DNA from: Rhodanobacter_A agri
Lineage (GTDB): Bacteria; Pseudomonadota; Gammaproteobacteria; Xanthomonadales; Rhodanobacteraceae
Direction: 5' to 3'
NCBI RefSeq assembly: GCF_044904705.1
Contig: NZ_JADIKL010000011.1
Location: 1 to 64,000, forward strand
DNA: 64,000 nucleotides
In this document: one piece after another, positions 61,211 through 64,000 of the stretch
Numbering within the stretch: position 1 is the first letter of the stretch
How the letters are laid out: each line of letters starts with the position of its first letter
Made by a program: the position numbers and the translations under genes
Notes under the pieces: model-generated
The model's database searches: none
The model's input: the letters and a program-made list of their open reading frames with translations, nothing else
What the model was told of the DNA's origin: nothing

Positions 61211-61960
61211 GTGCTGATCCAATGGACCCATCTCGCACCGTCGATGCTGGCCTCCTTTCTCGCCTCGCTGGTGGAGTGCGTGGAAGCCTTGACCGTGGTG
61301 CTGGCGGTGGGCGTGGTGCGAGGCTGGCGTAGCGCGTTGGCGGGCTGCGCGACGGGATTGCTGGCGTTGCTGTTGCTGGTTCTGCTGCTCGGCCACGCGC
61401 TTGCGCGCGTCCCGTTGCACGGCTTCCAGTTGGTGGTCGGCGCCCTGCTGCTGCTGTTCGGCATGCGTTGGCTGCGCAAGGCGGTGTTGCGCGCAGCGGG
61501 CGTGCTCGCCTTGCATGACGAGGATGCGATCTACCGGCGCGAGATGCAGGCGCTTGGTGGGCAGGGCAACGCGCGCCTTGGCCTGGATAAGCTCGCGTTC
61601 CTGGTGGCCTTCAAGAGCACCGTGCTCGAGGGCGTCGAGGTGGTCTTCATCGTGCTTGCCATCGGTGCCGGCCGGGCCGAGTTGTTGTGGCCGGCCAGCC
61701 TGGGCGCGCTGGCTGCGCTGCTGGTGGTGGCGGCCTTGGGCGTGGTGCTGCACCGGCCGCTCGCGCGGGTGCCGGAGAACACGTTGAAGTTCGCGGTGGG
61801 CGTGCTGCTGTGCGCGTTCGGCACGTTCTGGGCGGGCGAGGGCATGGGCTACGCGTGGCCGGGCGAGGATCGCGCCATCCCGGCGCTGGCGTGCGCCTTT
61901 CTCGCGGTGGCGATGCTGTGCGTGGCGTGGTGCCGGCGCACGACACGGGAGGCCGCCTGA
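61211..61960 (+). CDS. COG4280-like membrane protein with FTR1-type E-x-x-E motifs
   Basis: 249 residues, about six membrane helices in two similar halves. Each half carries a Glu-rich helix: VECVEALTVVLAVG and VLEGVEVVFIVLAIG, recalling the REGLE motif of FTR1 iron permeases. Probable cation (iron or manganese) transport is inferred from this. GTG 61211 start. Partner two-TM protein follows by TGATG overlap. Confidence 0.75.
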   Translation: MLIQWTHLAPSMLASFLASLVECVEALTVVLAVGVVRGWRSALAGCATGLLALLLLVLLLGHALARVPLHGFQLVVGALLLLFGMRWLRKAVLRAAGVLALHDEDAIYRREMQALGGQGNARLGLDKLAFLVAFKSTVLEGVEVVFIVLAIGAGRAELLWPASLGALAALLVVAALGVVLHRPLARVPENTLKFAVGVLLCAFGTFWAGEGMGYAWPGEDRAIPALACAFLAVAMLCVAWCRRTTREAA

Positions 61961-62166
61961 TGAGCGGGCTGCGCAAGTTGCTGGCCGAACTCTGGGGTCT
62001 GTTCGTCGACGACGGCCGCTATGCGTTCGCCATCGTGGCGTGGCTGCTGCTGGCATGGTTGGCCCTGCCGCTAATGGGTTTCGATGGCGGCTGGAACGCG
62101 CTTGTCTTCGCGACGGGTCTGCTCGCGATCCTGGTTGAAAGCGTGTTGCACCGTGCGCGGCGTTGA
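61960..62166 (+). CDS. Small two-TM partner protein
   Basis: 68 residues with two membrane helices (about 20-40 and 48-62). Start overlaps the previous stop by TGATG, and GGGAGG lies upstream, so it is coupled to the FTR1-like gene and may be its subunit. Not in any named family I recognise. Confidence 0.7.
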   Translation: MSGLRKLLAELWGLFVDDGRYAFAIVAWLLLAWLALPLMGFDGGWNALVFATGLLAILVESVLHRARR

Positions 62167-62187
62167 GTCCTGAGCCGTGCGCGAGCG

Positions 62188-62517
62188 CTAACCGGCGTCG
62201 TCCCAGAACACTTCGACCGCGTCGCGGTTCATGAAGCCCCATACCGGCGTACCCAGCCGTACCAGACCTGTGCGAATGCGATGGGTGGTTTCGTCGTAGG
62301 CCGAGATGCGATAGATCAGCTGGTACCTCGAAGTGGTGAACCACATCGACAACGGCACGGACAGCCAGACGGCATTGGATTTCGCCTGCAGGATGCGCAG
62401 CTTGTTGGCGCCGGCCCAGTCCTGCAGCAAGGCCTTGGCGTTCTGGTAGTGGCGCCAGCTCAGCCAGATCGCCGCGGCGATCAGCAGCAGAAACAGCAAC
62501 GGTGTGGTTTTGGTCAT
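62188..62517 (-). CDS. Small single-TM protein of unknown function
   Basis: 109 residues. One N-terminal membrane segment (TPLLFLLLIAAAIWLSW), then a soluble domain with YQLIYRISAYDETTHRIRTG and VWGFMNRDAVEVFWDD, a DUF3592-like beta pattern. Start 62517 is used rather than 62577, which lacks a ribosome site. Divergent from the permease gene. Confidence 0.65.
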   Translation of the reverse strand: MTKTTPLLFLLLIAAAIWLSWRHYQNAKALLQDWAGANKLRILQAKSNAVWLSVPLSMWFTTSRYQLIYRISAYDETTHRIRTGLVRLGTPVWGFMNRDAVEVFWDDAG

Positions 62518-62629
62518 CGCGCCCCCGAGAATTCCCCGCGCGCAGCGTGAGCCGTGCCCGGCGGCGGCGCAAGCCACCCCTGCCGACGGGGACTGGTCGA
62601 ACCCCCGTTCGCCATGCCAAGGTTGCCGG

Positions 62630-63961
62630 ATGACGACTGAAACCAGCTCCCCCGCCTACCTGCGCCGCCTTGGCGTATGGGACGGCGCGATGATCGTGAT
62701 CGGCGGCGTGATCGGCGCCGGCATCTTCCGCACGCCGGCTACGGTGGCCGAGCGCACGGCATCCGGCTTGCCGCTGCTGGCGTTGTGGGTGCTGGGCGGC
62801 CTGCTCACGCTCACCGGCGTGCTGTGCTACGCGGAGCTCGGTTCGCGGCGTCCGCATGCGGGTGGCATCTACCTGTACTTGCGCGAAGCCTTCGGCACGC
62901 TGCCAGCCTTCCTGTTCGGCTGGACGATGGCGCTGATCAACTACCCCGGCAGCGTGGCCGCAGTGGCCACTACTTTCGCCGACTATTTCTGCCAGGCGGT
63001 AGGCCTGCCGCTGCTGTGGGTGAAGTCGGTCGGCGTGGCGGCGATCATATTCATCGTGGGAGTGAACCTGTTCGGCATCCGCGCCGGCGCGTTGATGCAG
63101 AACATCTTCGCGGTGCTGAAGCTGGCGGCGATCGCGCTGCTGGTGGCGGTGGGGCTGGCCCTGGCGCACGGCCATCTGGGCGGCGTGCTGGCGGTCGACA
63201 CCACGCATCACGTGTCCAGCGGCGCCTTCGTGGGCGCGCTGCTGCCGGTGCTGTTCACCTACGGCGGCTTCCACTACCTCAACGATCTCGCCGGCGAGGT
63301 GCGCGATCCGCAGCGCACGCTGCCGCGCGCCCTGCTGCTCGGCATGCTTGGCGTGGTACTGGCCTACGTGCTGGCCAACGTGGCCTACCTCACCGGCCTG
63401 GGTCACGCGGGGCTGGCCGCTAGCCAGGCGCCGGCGGCCGACCTGATGCGCCGCCTGTTCGGCGAGGCGGGCGCGAAGGTGATGGCGATCGGTATCGCCT
63501 GTTCCACCTTCGGCTATTGCAGCATCGCCATCGCCGGCGGCGCGCGCGTGCTGCAGACCATGGGCGCGGACGGCATGCTGTTCCGCGCAGTGGGCTACAT
63601 CGATCCACGCACGCGTGCACCGCAGGTAGCCTTGGCGCTGCTGGGCGCGTGGACGGTGGTGCTGATGCTGTGGGGCAACTTCGGCCAGTTGGTGGACTAC
63701 ACCACGGTGGGCGAGTGGCTGGGCCATGCGTTCGGCATCGGCACGCTGTTCTGGTACCGCTGGAAGTTCGTGGACGAACCGGCGCCGTACCGCGTGCCAC
63801 TGTTCCCGCTGATGCCGCTGGTGTTCGTGGTGACCGTGCTGGGCGTGATCGTCGCCACGGCGATTTCCTCGCCCCACGATGCCGGCATGAGCTTGCTGAT
63901 CATCGCACTGGGCGCGCCGGTGTACTGGCTATGGCAACGCTGGCAGCAGCGCACGGCTTGA
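62630..63961 (+). CDS. APC-family amino-acid permease
   Basis: 443 residues, about 12 membrane helices. The first helix has the substrate-binding GGVIGAGIFRTPATVAE (GxGxG plus I-F), typical of amino acid/polyamine permeases (LAT/APC). Other helices show FTYGGFHYLNDLAGEVRDP. Substrate not determined. Ends 39 bp before the window end; no gene begins in that remainder. Confidence 0.92.
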   Translation: MTTETSSPAYLRRLGVWDGAMIVIGGVIGAGIFRTPATVAERTASGLPLLALWVLGGLLTLTGVLCYAELGSRRPHAGGIYLYLREAFGTLPAFLFGWTMALINYPGSVAAVATTFADYFCQAVGLPLLWVKSVGVAAIIFIVGVNLFGIRAGALMQNIFAVLKLAAIALLVAVGLALAHGHLGGVLAVDTTHHVSSGAFVGALLPVLFTYGGFHYLNDLAGEVRDPQRTLPRALLLGMLGVVLAYVLANVAYLTGLGHAGLAASQAPAADLMRRLFGEAGAKVMAIGIACSTFGYCSIAIAGGARVLQTMGADGMLFRAVGYIDPRTRAPQVALALLGAWTVVLMLWGNFGQLVDYTTVGEWLGHAFGIGTLFWYRWKFVDEPAPYRVPLFPLMPLVFVVTVLGVIVATAISSPHDAGMSLLIIALGAPVYWLWQRWQQRTA

Positions 63962-64000
63962 TTGCGCTTCAGCTGCGGCGACGCATACTCGGAACCCTCC

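Noticed and set aside
61013..63877. 954-codon minus frame
   Set aside because: Antisense shadow of the FTR1-like and permease genes.
1..64000. tRNA, rRNA, riboswitch and intact insertion sequences
   Set aside because: No cloverleaf-like pattern, rRNA segment, known riboswitch consensus or transposase was recognised by eye; a covariance-model scan would be decisive.

Overview
The window is about 64 kb of GC-rich DNA with tightly packed genes. It looks chromosomal and most like a gammaproteobacterium of the Rhodanobacteraceae/Xanthomonadales (Rhodanobacter, Dyella or Frateuria relatives). The signs are the high GC, several small families common in that order (DUF6491-, DUF2884- and DUF3247-like proteins), pyruvate dehydrogenase genes split into aceE and aceF-lpdA, and an E3 subunit with its own lipoyl domain. 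No rRNA, tRNA, CRISPR array, phage gene or intact insertion sequence was seen. All calls come from reading the sequence; nothing was searched against a database.

Layout. 0-2.5 kb: visibly less GC-rich DNA with a dead sugar-aminotransferase fragment and a large polytopic membrane protein, probably the edge of a surface-polysaccharide region. 3-11.3 kb: rsgA, a QEGLA-motif putative metallopeptidase, maeB and aceE, ending in a strong bidirectional terminator. 11.3-26.2 kb: mostly small envelope proteins (two-TM and four-TM proteins, lipoproteins, DUF2884 paralogues, MscS) with a secreted esterase-like protein, an MFS exporter, a Tat-exported bicovalent-FAD oxidase, a membrane LytTR regulator, a UspA protein and an exported peroxiredoxin. 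26.3-30.8 kb: an ABC ATPase and its fused permease/M1-peptidase partner. 30.9-35.5 kb: aceF, lpdA and a DapB-like protein lacking the usual catalytic histidines. 35.5-38.5 kb: an ECF sigma factor with a putative anti-sigma partner, small membrane proteins and a TRIC-type channel.

38.6-57.4 kb is the most distinctive part, a surface-attachment block. It holds a 1258-residue trimeric autotransporter adhesin with about eight 42-residue repeats, an OmpA/BamE-like lipoprotein, an AraC regulator facing the other way, and a complete Tad (tight adherence) pilus operon: flp, cpaA, tadE, cpaB, cpaC, tadZ, tadA, tadB, tadC, tadD, a DUF3613 protein, tadG and a DUF2968 protein. The 58-residue pilin gene at 45288 is easily missed. 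Four direct repeats with an exact 21-bp period lie upstream of the adhesin and look like an unrecognised operator array.

57.5-64 kb: a small His-rich exported protein, dinB, a SnoaL-like lipoprotein, an overlapping ATP-grasp/GGCT-like gene pair, an FTR1-like membrane protein and an amino-acid permease.

The strongest unusual observations are: (1) repetitive REP-like DNA captured in frame as the interdomain linker of lpdA, with a 24-bp block identical to an intergenic copy 25 kb away; (2) the 21-bp phased repeat array; (3) the repeat-rich adhesin passenger; (4) a DapB paralogue without its catalytic histidines; (5) a TadZ with a degenerate nucleotide-binding site; and (6) a DUF3247-like gene with three separate lesions.
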